A DNA stretch of 64,000 nucleotides from DASQPR01 sp963836785. Its GTDB lineage: Bacteria > Actinomycetota > Actinomycetes > Mycobacteriales > Micromonosporaceae. Each line of letters opens with the position of its first letter. Position 1 is the stretch's first letter. The translations under genes and the position numbers were made by a program. Positions 50,105 through 57,732 of the stretch are shown in pieces. The notes beneath the pieces were generated by a model that saw only the letters and a list, made by a program, of their open reading frames with translations, was not told where the DNA came from and searched no databases. Where the stretch lies: the NCBI GenBank assembly GCA_963836785.1, contig CAWIKW010000025.1, forward strand, positions 62,001-126,000. The letters run 5' to 3'.

Positions 50105-52062
50105 TACCCGTGGACGGGCGTTGACCGCCGGCGAGCGCCGAGCCGGACCTCGTCGGCGCCCAACCGCGCCGCATCCGCCGTCAGATCGTCCGGCATCCGC
50201 TGCGACTCCCGCTCGGCCTCGACCCGCTTGAGGTAGGTCGCCACCTCGCGCTCGCGGGTCTCGGCATTCCAGCCGAGCGGCCGTGCCATCAGGTCCGCGG
50301 TGGCGGCGGCGGTGTCCGCACCGCGATGCGCGGTCTCGATCGAGATCCGGGTACGGCGGGTCAACACGTCCTCGACATGCAGCGCACCCTCGGCCGTGAC
50401 CGCGTACACGACCTCGGCGGCCAGGTATTCGGGTGCGCCATCGAGCGCCTGCCCGAGCCGGGGATCGGCATCCACGAGCGCCAGCACCTCGGTGGCCAGC
50501 GTGCCGTAGCGCTCCAGCAGGTGCTCGAACACACCGACCGTAATCCCGCGGCGGCGCGCGATGTCGGCCCGGTTCGACCACATCGCCGGGTAGCCGTCCG
50601 CGCCGAGGAGGGGCAACCGGTCCGTACGCGATGCCGGCGGCGGCTCGGCACCGAACGGCCCGAGCCGGCGAACCACCCGATCGATCACGTCGGCGGCCAT
50701 GACCCGGTAGGTGGTGTATTTCCCACCGGCGACCACCATGATGCCGAGCATCGGCTCGACCACAGCGTGCTCGCGGGAGAGTGCCGAGGTCTGCTCGTCC
50801 TCACCGGACAGCAGCGGTCGGAGTCCGGCGTACACGCCCTCGATGTCCTCGGGTCGCACCGGCCGGTCCAGCCAGCCGTTGAGCTGTTCGAGCAGGTAAA
50901 CGATGTCCCGCGCCGACGCCGCCGGGTGTGCCCGGTCCAGCGACCAGTCGGTGTCGGTGGTGCCGATGATCCAATGGCCACCCCACGGCAGCACGAAGAG
51001 CACCGACGTCGGCGTACGCAGGATCAGGCCGGCGTCGCCGGAGATCGCCGACCGGGGCACCACCAGGTGTACGCCTTTGCTAGCTCGTACGCGCAACCCC
51101 GGACGGGTCAGGCTGGACGGCGCGCCGAGCAGTCCAGCGATGTCGTCGCTCCACACGCCGGTCGCGGCGACGACGGTACGGGCCGACACATCGAACTCCT
51201 CGCCGGACTCCATATCGCGTACGCGTGCGCCGGTCACCTCGCGGGCGTCCCGATTGAGCGCAACGGCCGATGTCGACGTCACGATCGCCGCGCCGAGGCT
51301 GGCCGCCGTCCTCGCCATCGTCGTGACATACCGAGCGTCGTCGACCTGCCCGTCGTAATAACGGATCGCGCCGGTGATGACGTCCTCGCGCAGCGAGGGA
51401 AACAGTCGCCGGGCGCCACTCTTCGACAGGTGCCGGTGCGGTGGCATGCCACGGCCGCCGGCACCGCCGACAATGCCCGCGAACGCGTCGTAAAGCGCCA
51501 CACCGGCCCCGAGATACGTACGCTGCCAGGCGCGGTGGCCGATCGAGCGCACCTCGTGGGCGGCTTTGCGGCCACCGGACGCCGCCGCGTGCGCACCGGC
51601 ATTGTGCGTGTGGGTCGGCCCCGTGATCGGAGGCGTTGCGACCAGCGGCACGAGGATCGGCACCGGCCGCACGAGATGCGGGGCGAGCCGGGTCGAGAGC
51701 AGGCCCCGTTCGCGGAGGGCCTCATGCACCAGCCCGAACTCCAGCTGTTCGAGGTAGCGCAGGCCGCCGTGGATGAGCTTGCTCGATCGGCTGGACGTGC
51801 CGGCCGCGAGGTCGCGCGCCTCCACAAGCGCCACCGACAGCCCGCGCGCGGCGGCGTCCAGGGCAGCACCCACGCCGGTGACGCCGCCACCGATGATCAG
51901 GACGTCGAACCGCTCCCGGCGTAGTCGGTCCAGGTCGGACGCGCGTCGCGTCGGAGACAGGGCACTGGCCGTGAAGCGCGAAACCGCGGGATCTCGTCGC
52001 ACGTCGTCCACGGTAGCGCCGTGCCGTTCGATATCGCGGTACCCGGTCGGTTTACCTGGCAT
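50104..52062 (-). CDS. glpD: Glycerol-3-phosphate dehydrogenase (aerobic type)
   Basis: GlpD oxidises glycerol 3-phosphate to dihydroxyacetone phosphate and passes electrons to quinone at the membrane. The FAD motif GGGVTGVGAALDAAARGL follows an N-terminal ~45 residues; SSRSSKLIHGGLRYLEQLEFGLVHEAL is the family signature (read in parts), and GTTDTDW and GKYTTYRVMA lie further on. At 652 residues it is longer than the usual 550-590: the N-terminus is extended and there is a Thr/His/Ala-rich insertion near residues 140-195. ATG 52062 is preferred over TTG 52071. No glpK or glpF is adjacent. Confidence 0.9.
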   Translation of the reverse strand: MPGKPTGYRDIERHGATVDDVRRDPAVSRFTASALSPTRRASDLDRLRRERFDVLIIGGGVTGVGAALDAAARGLSVALVEARDLAAGTSSRSSKLIHGGLRYLEQLEFGLVHEALRERGLLSTRLAPHLVRPVPILVPLVATPPITGPTHTHNAGAHAAASGGRKAAHEVRSIGHRAWQRTYLGAGVALYDAFAGIVGGAGGRGMPPHRHLSKSGARRLFPSLREDVITGAIRYYDGQVDDARYVTTMARTAASLGAAIVTSTSAVALNRDAREVTGARVRDMESGEEFDVSARTVVAATGVWSDDIAGLLGAPSSLTRPGLRVRASKGVHLVVPRSAISGDAGLILRTPTSVLFVLPWGGHWIIGTTDTDWSLDRAHPAASARDIVYLLEQLNGWLDRPVRPEDIEGVYAGLRPLLSGEDEQTSALSREHAVVEPMLGIMVVAGGKYTTYRVMAADVIDRVVRRLGPFGAEPPPASRTDRLPLLGADGYPAMWSNRADIARRRGITVGVFEHLLERYGTLATEVLALVDADPRLGQALDGAPEYLAAEVVYAVTAEGALHVEDVLTRRTRISIETAHRGADTAAATADLMARPLGWNAETREREVATYLKRVEAERESQRMPDDLTADAARLGADEVRLGARRRSTPVHG

Positions 52063-52236
52063 TTGGGACAAGATGTGCCTATGACCGCCGCGACCGGATC
52101 GGCCGCGTCCGGACGATGATCATCGCGGCCATCCTGTTCATCGCGAGCGCGATCGGCTCGGCGTTGGCCGTCGCCGTCTGGGACCTCGTCCGGTGGCGGG
52201 TGCTGCGCGGACTCGCCCGAGTCGCAGGCGGCCGCG

Positions 52237-53424
52237 TCAGGCGAACGTCGCGAGCGACGGTCCGCGTTCGGCCTGCGCCGCCCGGGCCGCCGACTCAGTG
52301 TCGCGCAGGACGCGCAGCGTGTTCTGCCAGGTGAGCTTGGCCAGATCGGCGTCGGACCACCCACGCGTCGCGAGCTCAGCGAGCAGATTCGGGAACGTGG
52401 ACACGTCCTCCAGACCATCGGGTGTGCCGACCGTGCCGTCGTAGTCGCTGCCGATCCCGACCGCGTCCACGCCGGCCACTTCCCGTACGTGCTCGACATG
52501 ATCGGCCACATCGCGCACCGAGCATGGCGGGCGCGGGTTGTCCGCGATGTAGGTCGCTCGTCGCTCGCGCAATACGGCCACCTCGCCCGGGTGCTCGGAG
52601 GCGACCCGATCCTCGAATGCGAACAACCCACGCATCCACTGGTGGCACTCTTCGTTGACGAACCCGGACACGAACGTCACCATCACGACACCGTTCGTCC
52701 CGCGTACGCGCACAAGCACGTCGTCGGGCACGTTGCGGGGATGGTCGGTAATCGCTCGTGCGCTGGAGTGCGAGAAGAACGCCGGTGCGGTCGACACATC
52801 GAGGGTCGCATGCATCGTCGCCGGCGCCACGTGGGACAGGTCCGCCATGACGCCGAGGCGGTTGCATTCCCGTACCACTTCCTGGCCGAAGGGCGACAAC
52901 CCACCCACCGCGGGTTCATCCGTCGCGCTGTCGGCCCACGGCGTGTTGGCCGTGTGGGTCAGCGTCATGTAGCGCACGCCCAGCGCGGCCAGCATGCGCA
53001 ATGTGCCGAGCGAATTGGCGATCGAATGCCCGCCCTCGACGCCGATGAGCGATGCGATGCGGCCCGCGGAGCGTGCGGCCTCAACCTCATCGGCGGTACG
53101 GGCGACCACGAAGTCTTTGGGATAGCGGGCGGCTAGCTGGTACACGAAATCGATCTGCTCGAGTGTCGCGGCGACCGCCGCCTCACCGGCCAGACTGCAC
53201 GGCACATAGACCGACCAAAACTGGGCGCCGACCCCGCCGGCCCGAAGGCGCGGGATATCGGTGTGCAGGCCGGTCGAGGTCAGATCGGTCGAGATGTCGA
53301 GGTTGGTCAGGTCGTAACGGCTCCGGCCGCGGACCTCCCAGGGCAGGTCGTTGTGGCCGTCGATGATCGGCGCGGTCGCTAGGAGTTCCTGGATGCGCGC
53401 GGCGGCGCCGTTCTCGTCGTCCAT
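52237..53424 (-). CDS. Dipeptidase (peptidase family M19, renal-dipeptidase-like)
   Basis: A 395-residue zinc amidohydrolase. The metal ligands are visible in IDGHNDLPW (HxD), the bridging Glu in GVEGGHSI, and His residues in DLSHVAPATM and FSHSSARA; GIGSDYDGTV holds the last Asp. Family M19 enzymes hydrolyse dipeptides including D-amino-acid ones. There is no signal peptide, so it is probably cytosolic. It stands alone between glpD and groEL, with a 34-bp tandem array upstream of its start. Confidence 0.9.
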   Translation of the reverse strand: MDDENGAAARIQELLATAPIIDGHNDLPWEVRGRSRYDLTNLDISTDLTSTGLHTDIPRLRAGGVGAQFWSVYVPCSLAGEAAVAATLEQIDFVYQLAARYPKDFVVARTADEVEAARSAGRIASLIGVEGGHSIANSLGTLRMLAALGVRYMTLTHTANTPWADSATDEPAVGGLSPFGQEVVRECNRLGVMADLSHVAPATMHATLDVSTAPAFFSHSSARAITDHPRNVPDDVLVRVRGTNGVVMVTFVSGFVNEECHQWMRGLFAFEDRVASEHPGEVAVLRERRATYIADNPRPPCSVRDVADHVEHVREVAGVDAVGIGSDYDGTVGTPDGLEDVSTFPNLLAELATRGWSDADLAKLTWQNTLRVLRDTESAARAAQAERGPSLATFA

Positions 53425-53470
53425 GCGCAGACCTTACTGCGTCTTCCTAAGCGCCTGGACCGACTGGTCG

Positions 53471-53590
53471 GCGCACTCCGAAGCGGCCGTGACACGGGCG
53501 GTCGGCGCACTCCGAAGTGACCATGACACGGGCGGTCGGCGCACTCCGAAGTGACCATGACACGGGCGGTCAGCGCACTCCGAACCGCCG
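53471..53590. repeat. 34-bp tandem repeat, about 3.5 copies
   Basis: GCGCACTCCGAA begins at 53471, 53505, 53539 and 53573, exactly 34 bp apart. The two middle units are identical; the first differs at a few bases and the fourth is cut short and runs into AACCGCCGTG. The array lies just upstream of the dipeptidase start. Confidence 0.88.
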
Positions 53591-53631
53591 TGAAAACGGC
53601 GGACGGCGGTCACCGGACCACGGCCGCTTCT

Positions 53632-53654
53632 CCGTACCACGTACCCCCGAAAGC
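53632..53654 (-). repeat. Dispersed 23-bp box, copy C
   Basis: On the minus strand it reads like copies A and B with one change relative to B (GGGGTTACG becomes GGGGGTACG). It begins 38 bases after the groEL-side hairpin on the same strand, the same spacing as copy A. Confidence 0.75.
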
Positions 53655-53692
53655 TCTTTAACCTCAGCCCACGGCGCCACCGCCCGCACACC

Positions 53693-53771
53693 GGGGTCTG
53701 GGGCAGCCCGACCCCACGCAGACCTAAAAGGCCCCATCAAAGTCAAGTGGGGTCGGGTTGCCCCAGACCCC
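53693..53771 (-). terminator. Very long stem-loop (25-bp stem, one mismatch; 29-base loop) after groEL
   Basis: Arms 53693-53717 and 53747-53771 pair over 25 bases with one mismatch. It lies 75 bases past the groEL stop on the minus strand, nearly the same distance as the hairpin after the ThDP gene. The stem shares GGGGCAGC...CCAC with that hairpin, but the loop is different (includes CCTAAAAGGCCCCATCAAAG). Confidence 0.8.
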
Positions 53772-53846
53772 CGCGCACAAGACGAAAGATGGGCGGCCGC
53801 CGAAGCGACCGCCCATCTTAGGTGTATCCGAGGTGCTAGGACTTCA

Positions 53847-55469
53847 TCAGAAGTCCATGTCACCGCCGCCCGGGGCGCCCGCCGGAGCCGGGTTCTTCTC
53901 CGGCTTGTCGGCGACGACGGCCTCGGTCGTCAGGAACAGAGCGGCAATCGACGCGGCGTTCTGCAGCGCCGAACGAACGACCTTCGTCGGGTCCGGGATG
54001 CCGGCCGCGAGCATGTCGACGTATTCGCCGGTCGCGGCGTTGAGGCCGTGACCGATGGGAAGGTTGCGCACCTTCTCCACCACGACGCCACCCTCGAGGC
54101 CCGCGTTGACGGCGATCTGCCGCAGCGGAGCGTCGAGCGCGACGCGGACGATGTTCACACCGGTCGCCTCGTCGCCGACCAGGTCGAGCTTGTCGAACGC
54201 GGTCTTGCCGGCCTGCACGAGCGCGACGCCACCGCCGGGCACGACGCCCTCCTCGACGGCCGCCTTCGCGTTGCGAACGGCGTCCTCGATGCGGTGCTTG
54301 CGCTCCTTCAGCTCGACCTCTGTGGCCGCCCCGACCTTGATGACCGCGACACCGCCGGCGAGCTTCGCCAGACGCTCCTGCAGCTTCTCGCGGTCGTAGT
54401 CCGAGTCGCTCTTCTCGATCTCGGCGCGGATCTGGTTCACGCGGCCCTGGATCTGGTCGGCGTCACCGCCACCGTCGACGATCGTCGTCTCGTCCTTGGT
54501 GATGACCACCTTGCGGGCCTTGCCCAGCAGGTCGAGGCTGGCGTTCTCCAGCTTCAGGCCGATCTCCTCGGAGATCACCTGACCGCCGGTGAGCGTCGCG
54601 ATGTCCTGCAGCATCGCCTTGCGGCGGTCGCCGAAGCCCGGCGCCTTGACGGCGACCGACTTGAACGTGCCGCGCACCTTGTTGACGATGAGCGTGGCCA
54701 GGGCCTCGCCCTCGACGTCTTCGGCGATGATGACGAGCGGCTTGCCGCCCTGCATGACCTTCTCGAGCAGCGGGAGCAGGTCCTTGACGGACGAGATCTT
54801 GCTGTTCGCGATCAGGATGGACGGCTCGTCGAAGACGGCCTCCATCCGCTCCGGGTCGGTCATGAAGTAGGCCGACACGTAGCCCTTGTCGAAGCGCATA
54901 CCCTCGGTCAGCTCAAGATCGAGCCCGAAGGTGTTGCTCTCCTCGACGGTGATGACGCCTTCCTTGCCGACCTTGTCCATCGCCTCAGCGATGATCTCGC
55001 CGACCGTCGAGTCCGCGGCCGAAATCGACGCGGTCGAAGCGATCTGCTCCTTGGTCTCGACGTCCTTGGAGATGCTGACGAGCGCCTCGGCAACCGCGGC
55101 GACGCCCTGCTCGATGCCGCGCTTGAGCGCCATCGGGTTCGCGCCGGCCGCGACGTTGCGCAGGCCCTCGCGGACGAGCGCCTGAGCCAGGACGGTCGCC
55201 GTCGTCGTGCCGTCACCGGCAACGTCGTCGGTCTTCTTGGCGACCTCCTTGACCAGCTCGGCGCCGATCTTCTCGTACGGGTCCTCGAGCTCGATCTCCT
55301 TGGCGATGCTCACACCATCGTTGGTGATGGTGGGGGCACCCCACTTCTTCTCGAGAACGACATTGCGGCCCTTGGGGCCTAGCGTCACCTTGACGGCGTC
55401 GGCGAGGACGTTCATGCCCCGCTCTAGACCGCGGCGCGCTTCCTCGTCGAACGCAATAATCTTGGCCAT
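53847..55469 (-). CDS. groEL: Chaperonin GroEL (60-kDa, GroEL2 type)
   Basis: The 540-residue subunit forms the ATP-dependent double-ring folding chamber. It opens MAKIIAFDEEARRGLERGMN and carries the ATP-site motif DVAGDGTTTATVLAQ and GGGVALVQ near the end. The C-terminus is Gly/Met-rich (GGGDMDF), typical of the main chaperonin and unlike the His-rich tail of the GroEL1 paralogue. AGGAGG precedes ATG 55469. There is no groES next to it, the usual arrangement for groEL2 in actinobacteria. Two CIRCE sites in its promoter show HrcA control. Confidence 0.96.
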   Translation of the reverse strand: MAKIIAFDEEARRGLERGMNVLADAVKVTLGPKGRNVVLEKKWGAPTITNDGVSIAKEIELEDPYEKIGAELVKEVAKKTDDVAGDGTTTATVLAQALVREGLRNVAAGANPMALKRGIEQGVAAVAEALVSISKDVETKEQIASTASISAADSTVGEIIAEAMDKVGKEGVITVEESNTFGLDLELTEGMRFDKGYVSAYFMTDPERMEAVFDEPSILIANSKISSVKDLLPLLEKVMQGGKPLVIIAEDVEGEALATLIVNKVRGTFKSVAVKAPGFGDRRKAMLQDIATLTGGQVISEEIGLKLENASLDLLGKARKVVITKDETTIVDGGGDADQIQGRVNQIRAEIEKSDSDYDREKLQERLAKLAGGVAVIKVGAATEVELKERKHRIEDAVRNAKAAVEEGVVPGGGVALVQAGKTAFDKLDLVGDEATGVNIVRVALDAPLRQIAVNAGLEGGVVVEKVRNLPIGHGLNAATGEYVDMLAAGIPDPTKVVRSALQNAASIAALFLTTEAVVADKPEKNPAPAGAPGGGDMDF

Positions 55470-55643
55470 TCGGCGTTGTCCTCCTGGACACTCGCGGGCG
55501 CTCCGCTTTCGGCGGCGCGCTGTTCGCATATGTACGCACTGATATGCCTGCGATGTCGCCAGACACCGCCGGCCGGCCGGACCGGACAAAGCCCGCGACG
55601 ACCCGCTCCACACATTCTCTGAAGCGTCACCGGACCCGACCAT

Positions 55644-55670
55644 TTGGCACTCCAAGAGTGCGAGTGCCAA
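55644..55670. promoter_or_regulatory. CIRCE element 1 (HrcA operator) of groEL
   Basis: TTGGCACTC-N9-GAGTGCCAA, a perfect inverted repeat matching the CIRCE consensus (TTAGCACTC-N9-GAGTGCTAA) except for matched changes in both arms. It lies just downstream of the -10 on the groEL strand. Confidence 0.93.
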
Positions 55671-55675
55671 TGTCC

Positions 55676-55705
55676 TGTTTAGCACTCGCACCCCCCGAGT
55701 GCAAG
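55676..55705 (-). promoter_or_regulatory. groEL promoter overlapped by CIRCE element 2
   Basis: On the minus strand TTGCAC (55704-55699) and TAAACA (55681-55676) are 17 bases apart, a good -35/-10 pair. A second CIRCE (TTAGCACTC-N9-GAGTGC, 55679-55705, right arm imperfect in its last two bases) covers both. HrcA bound to the two sites would block initiation, with release on heat shock. Confidence 0.85.
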
Positions 55706-55749
55706 CGACCTGGAGGTTCTGCCAGGTGCGGCCGTGCCGGAACGGGCGG

Positions 55750-57109
55750 TCAGGCGCCCAGGCTGTTGACGAGATCGTGCGCGGTGGTCGGGATCGCCCG
55801 CGCTCGCATCTGGGCGTACGTCATGAGGATACCGATGATCAAGAAGATGGTCGTCGGTATGGACACGATCGCGCTGAATAGGGCCTGGCCGATGAGCGCG
55901 CCGGCCGACGGGCCGGTGTCCGCTGTCGTCGTGGTCGTCGTCGAACCGCCGGTGATCGCCGAAACGATCACGTTGACCACGAGCGACACGGCGCCGATGA
56001 GCAGGTACATGATGAGTAGCCGGCCAAGGACCGCACCGAAATTCCGGTTCACCAGGCGGAACGACCCACTGATCGCGCCCGTACCACGGTCAAAGATCGC
56101 AAAAGGAACGACGAGACTGGCGGCGACGGCGAGGTAGAGGCCGGGCAGGAAGCAGGCGATCAGACCGGCCCCGACCATCAGCCCGACGACGACGAGCAGC
56201 CCGCCGAGCCGGAGGCAGCGCCGCGCTCCGAACGCCAGCGCCTCGCCCACGGACGTCGGCGCACCGGCCGCTTGCCGCGTCACCAACCACATGGCGCCGG
56301 ACCAGCCGATCGCGCCGGCGAATAGGGCGACGATGGCGAACACGACGCCCAACCCGACGAACCCGCCGAATGTGCCCCAGTGCGCGGTTACGTCGTTGGT
56401 GTCGCCGTTGTCGACCACCGTGAAGCTCCGTGACAGGCCTTCGACGCTGACGACGGTCAGGATGGTGCCCGGCAGGGCCGACGTTAGAGCCACGATCGGC
56501 AGGAGCTGCTTCCAGCTCCGTGCGAACGCCGACCACACGGTGTTCCACCAGGCGCTGAACCCGCCACCGGGATGCGGCACGAGCGGATCGGCCGGGTAAC
56601 CGACCTGGCCGCCGTACGGGGTGCCGGCACCGTACGGTCCGGACGGGTACGGGTCGGGGTAAGGCTGGCCCTGATACTGCGCGCCTGGGTACTGCGCGCC
56701 TGGGTACTGGCGCGCCGGGATATGGCGGCTGGCCCGGATACTGGCCGCCCGGGTACTGGCCGCCCGGATACGGGGACTGACCGGGATACGGGGACTGACC
56801 GGGATATGGCGGCTGGCCCGGATACTGCGCACCCGGATACGGCGGACCGGGATTCTGGCCGCCCGGATATGGTGGCACCTGGCCATAGCCGTACTGCGGA
56901 TAGCCCGAGCCGTCCGGTTGCTGCGGCCACGTCGGCAGCGACTGCGGCCCACCGGGCGGTACGGTCGGCTCGGAGTTGCCGCCCGCGTACGGCGACGGAC
57001 CAGCGTACGGCGGCTCGCTCGGCTGCCCGCCAGGCTGATCCGACGGGTTCTGCGGGCCGGGTTGGGACCGCGGGTCGTACGGATTCTGGTTCGGGTCGGG
57101 CGTCGTCAT
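55750..57109 (-). pseudogene. Pro/Gly-repeat membrane protein with a single-base frameshift in its repeat region
   Basis: Read with one frame change, this is a ~450-residue protein: a Pro/Gly/Gln/Tyr-rich N-terminal domain (PPYPGQ, YPGGQ and QYPGA repeats, 57109 to about 56640), then FSAWWNTVW and a hydrophobic domain with about six membrane segments (for example VVVGLMVGAGLIACFLPGLYLAV). Such proteins are common, uncharacterised actinobacterial membrane proteins. The frame changes at 56709-56710, where one repeat copy reads GTACTGGCGCGCC instead of GTACTGCGCGCC. It may be a real inactivation, a variable-tract switch, or an assembly error in the repeat. It is upstream of groEL on the same strand. 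Confidence 0.75.
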
Positions 57110-57175
57110 GTGGCACCTCCGCGTGGAGGCTAACGCCTGAGGTCAACGAACGCAGCCCGCCACCTGACCGCGGAC

Positions 57176-57706
57176 GTGACGGGCGAGAGATGGGAAACGC
57201 ACGTGGACGGTGTGACGATCCGGCGGGTCACGAAGGAAGACGCCGGCGCCGTCCGTGGCCTCCGGATCGAAATGCTGGCCGACACGCCGCTCGCCTTCGT
57301 CACGACTCTCGCCGAAGTCGCCGAGCACAAGCACGACGAGTACGTCGGCCGGTGCGTACGGGCCGCGGCCGGCAGCCAGTATGCCCAGTACGTGGCGCAG
57401 CTCGGCCGCTGCCTCGTCGGGCAGGTCGGTGCGTACGCCGACGCGGCCAACCCGGACACCACGATGCTCGTGTCGATCTATGTGAATCCGGCGCACCGCG
57501 GCAACGGCACTCTCGGCGCGTTGGTCGACGCCGTCGCCGCGTGGTCACGCGAATGCGGTCGCCCGCGGCTCGAACTCGAGGTCGTCACGACCAACTGGCG
57601 CGCGGTCCGGGCGTACCGGAAATTGGGATTCCTGCCGTTCGGCGAGACGATGCCGCATCCGACCGTCCCCACCATGCGCGAGCAACGCATGGGACGCCCG
57701 GCGTAA
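57176..57706 (+). CDS. GNAT-family N-acetyltransferase
   Basis: A 176-residue acyltransferase-fold protein. VTIRRVTKEDAGAVRGLRIEMLADTP opens the GNAT domain. The acetyl-CoA loop is IYVNPAHRGNGTLGALVDAV (R/QxxGxG/A type), and LEVVTTNWRAVRAYRKLGFLPFG is the usual C-terminal signature. The substrate is unknown. The start is uncertain: GTG 57176 or a GTG at 57203. It is convergent with paaN and divergent from the frameshifted membrane-protein gene. Confidence 0.82.
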   Translation: MTGERWETHVDGVTIRRVTKEDAGAVRGLRIEMLADTPLAFVTTLAEVAEHKHDEYVGRCVRAAAGSQYAQYVAQLGRCLVGQVGAYADAANPDTTMLVSIYVNPAHRGNGTLGALVDAVAAWSRECGRPRLELEVVTTNWRAVRAYRKLGFLPFGETMPHPTVPTMREQRMGRPA

Positions 57707-57717
57707 TCGGGCGCCCC
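57691..57717. terminator. 9-bp stem-loop between convergent genes
   Basis: GGGACGCCC and GGGCGCCCC pair with one mismatch around a 9-base loop. It overlaps the end of the acetyltransferase gene and is 15 bases from the end of paaN, so it could terminate both. Confidence 0.5.
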
Positions 57718-57732
57718 ACCCGTTTCGGCACC

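Larger units (their letters stand above)
53425..53846. other. Intergenic region between dipeptidase and groEL
   Basis: 422 bp without a gene. It holds a 34-bp tandem array (53471-53590), box copy C (53632-53654, minus) and a 25-bp-stem hairpin (53693-53771). Confidence 0.65.

Noticed and set aside
52116..52334. Plus-strand frame starting MIIAAILFIASAIGSALAVAVW, a possible small membrane protein between glpD and the dipeptidase
   Set aside because: The hydrophobic start is attractive, but about 100 bases of the frame lie antisense inside the dipeptidase gene and turn arginine/proline-rich; no ribosome site was evident. Left as possible but unsupported.
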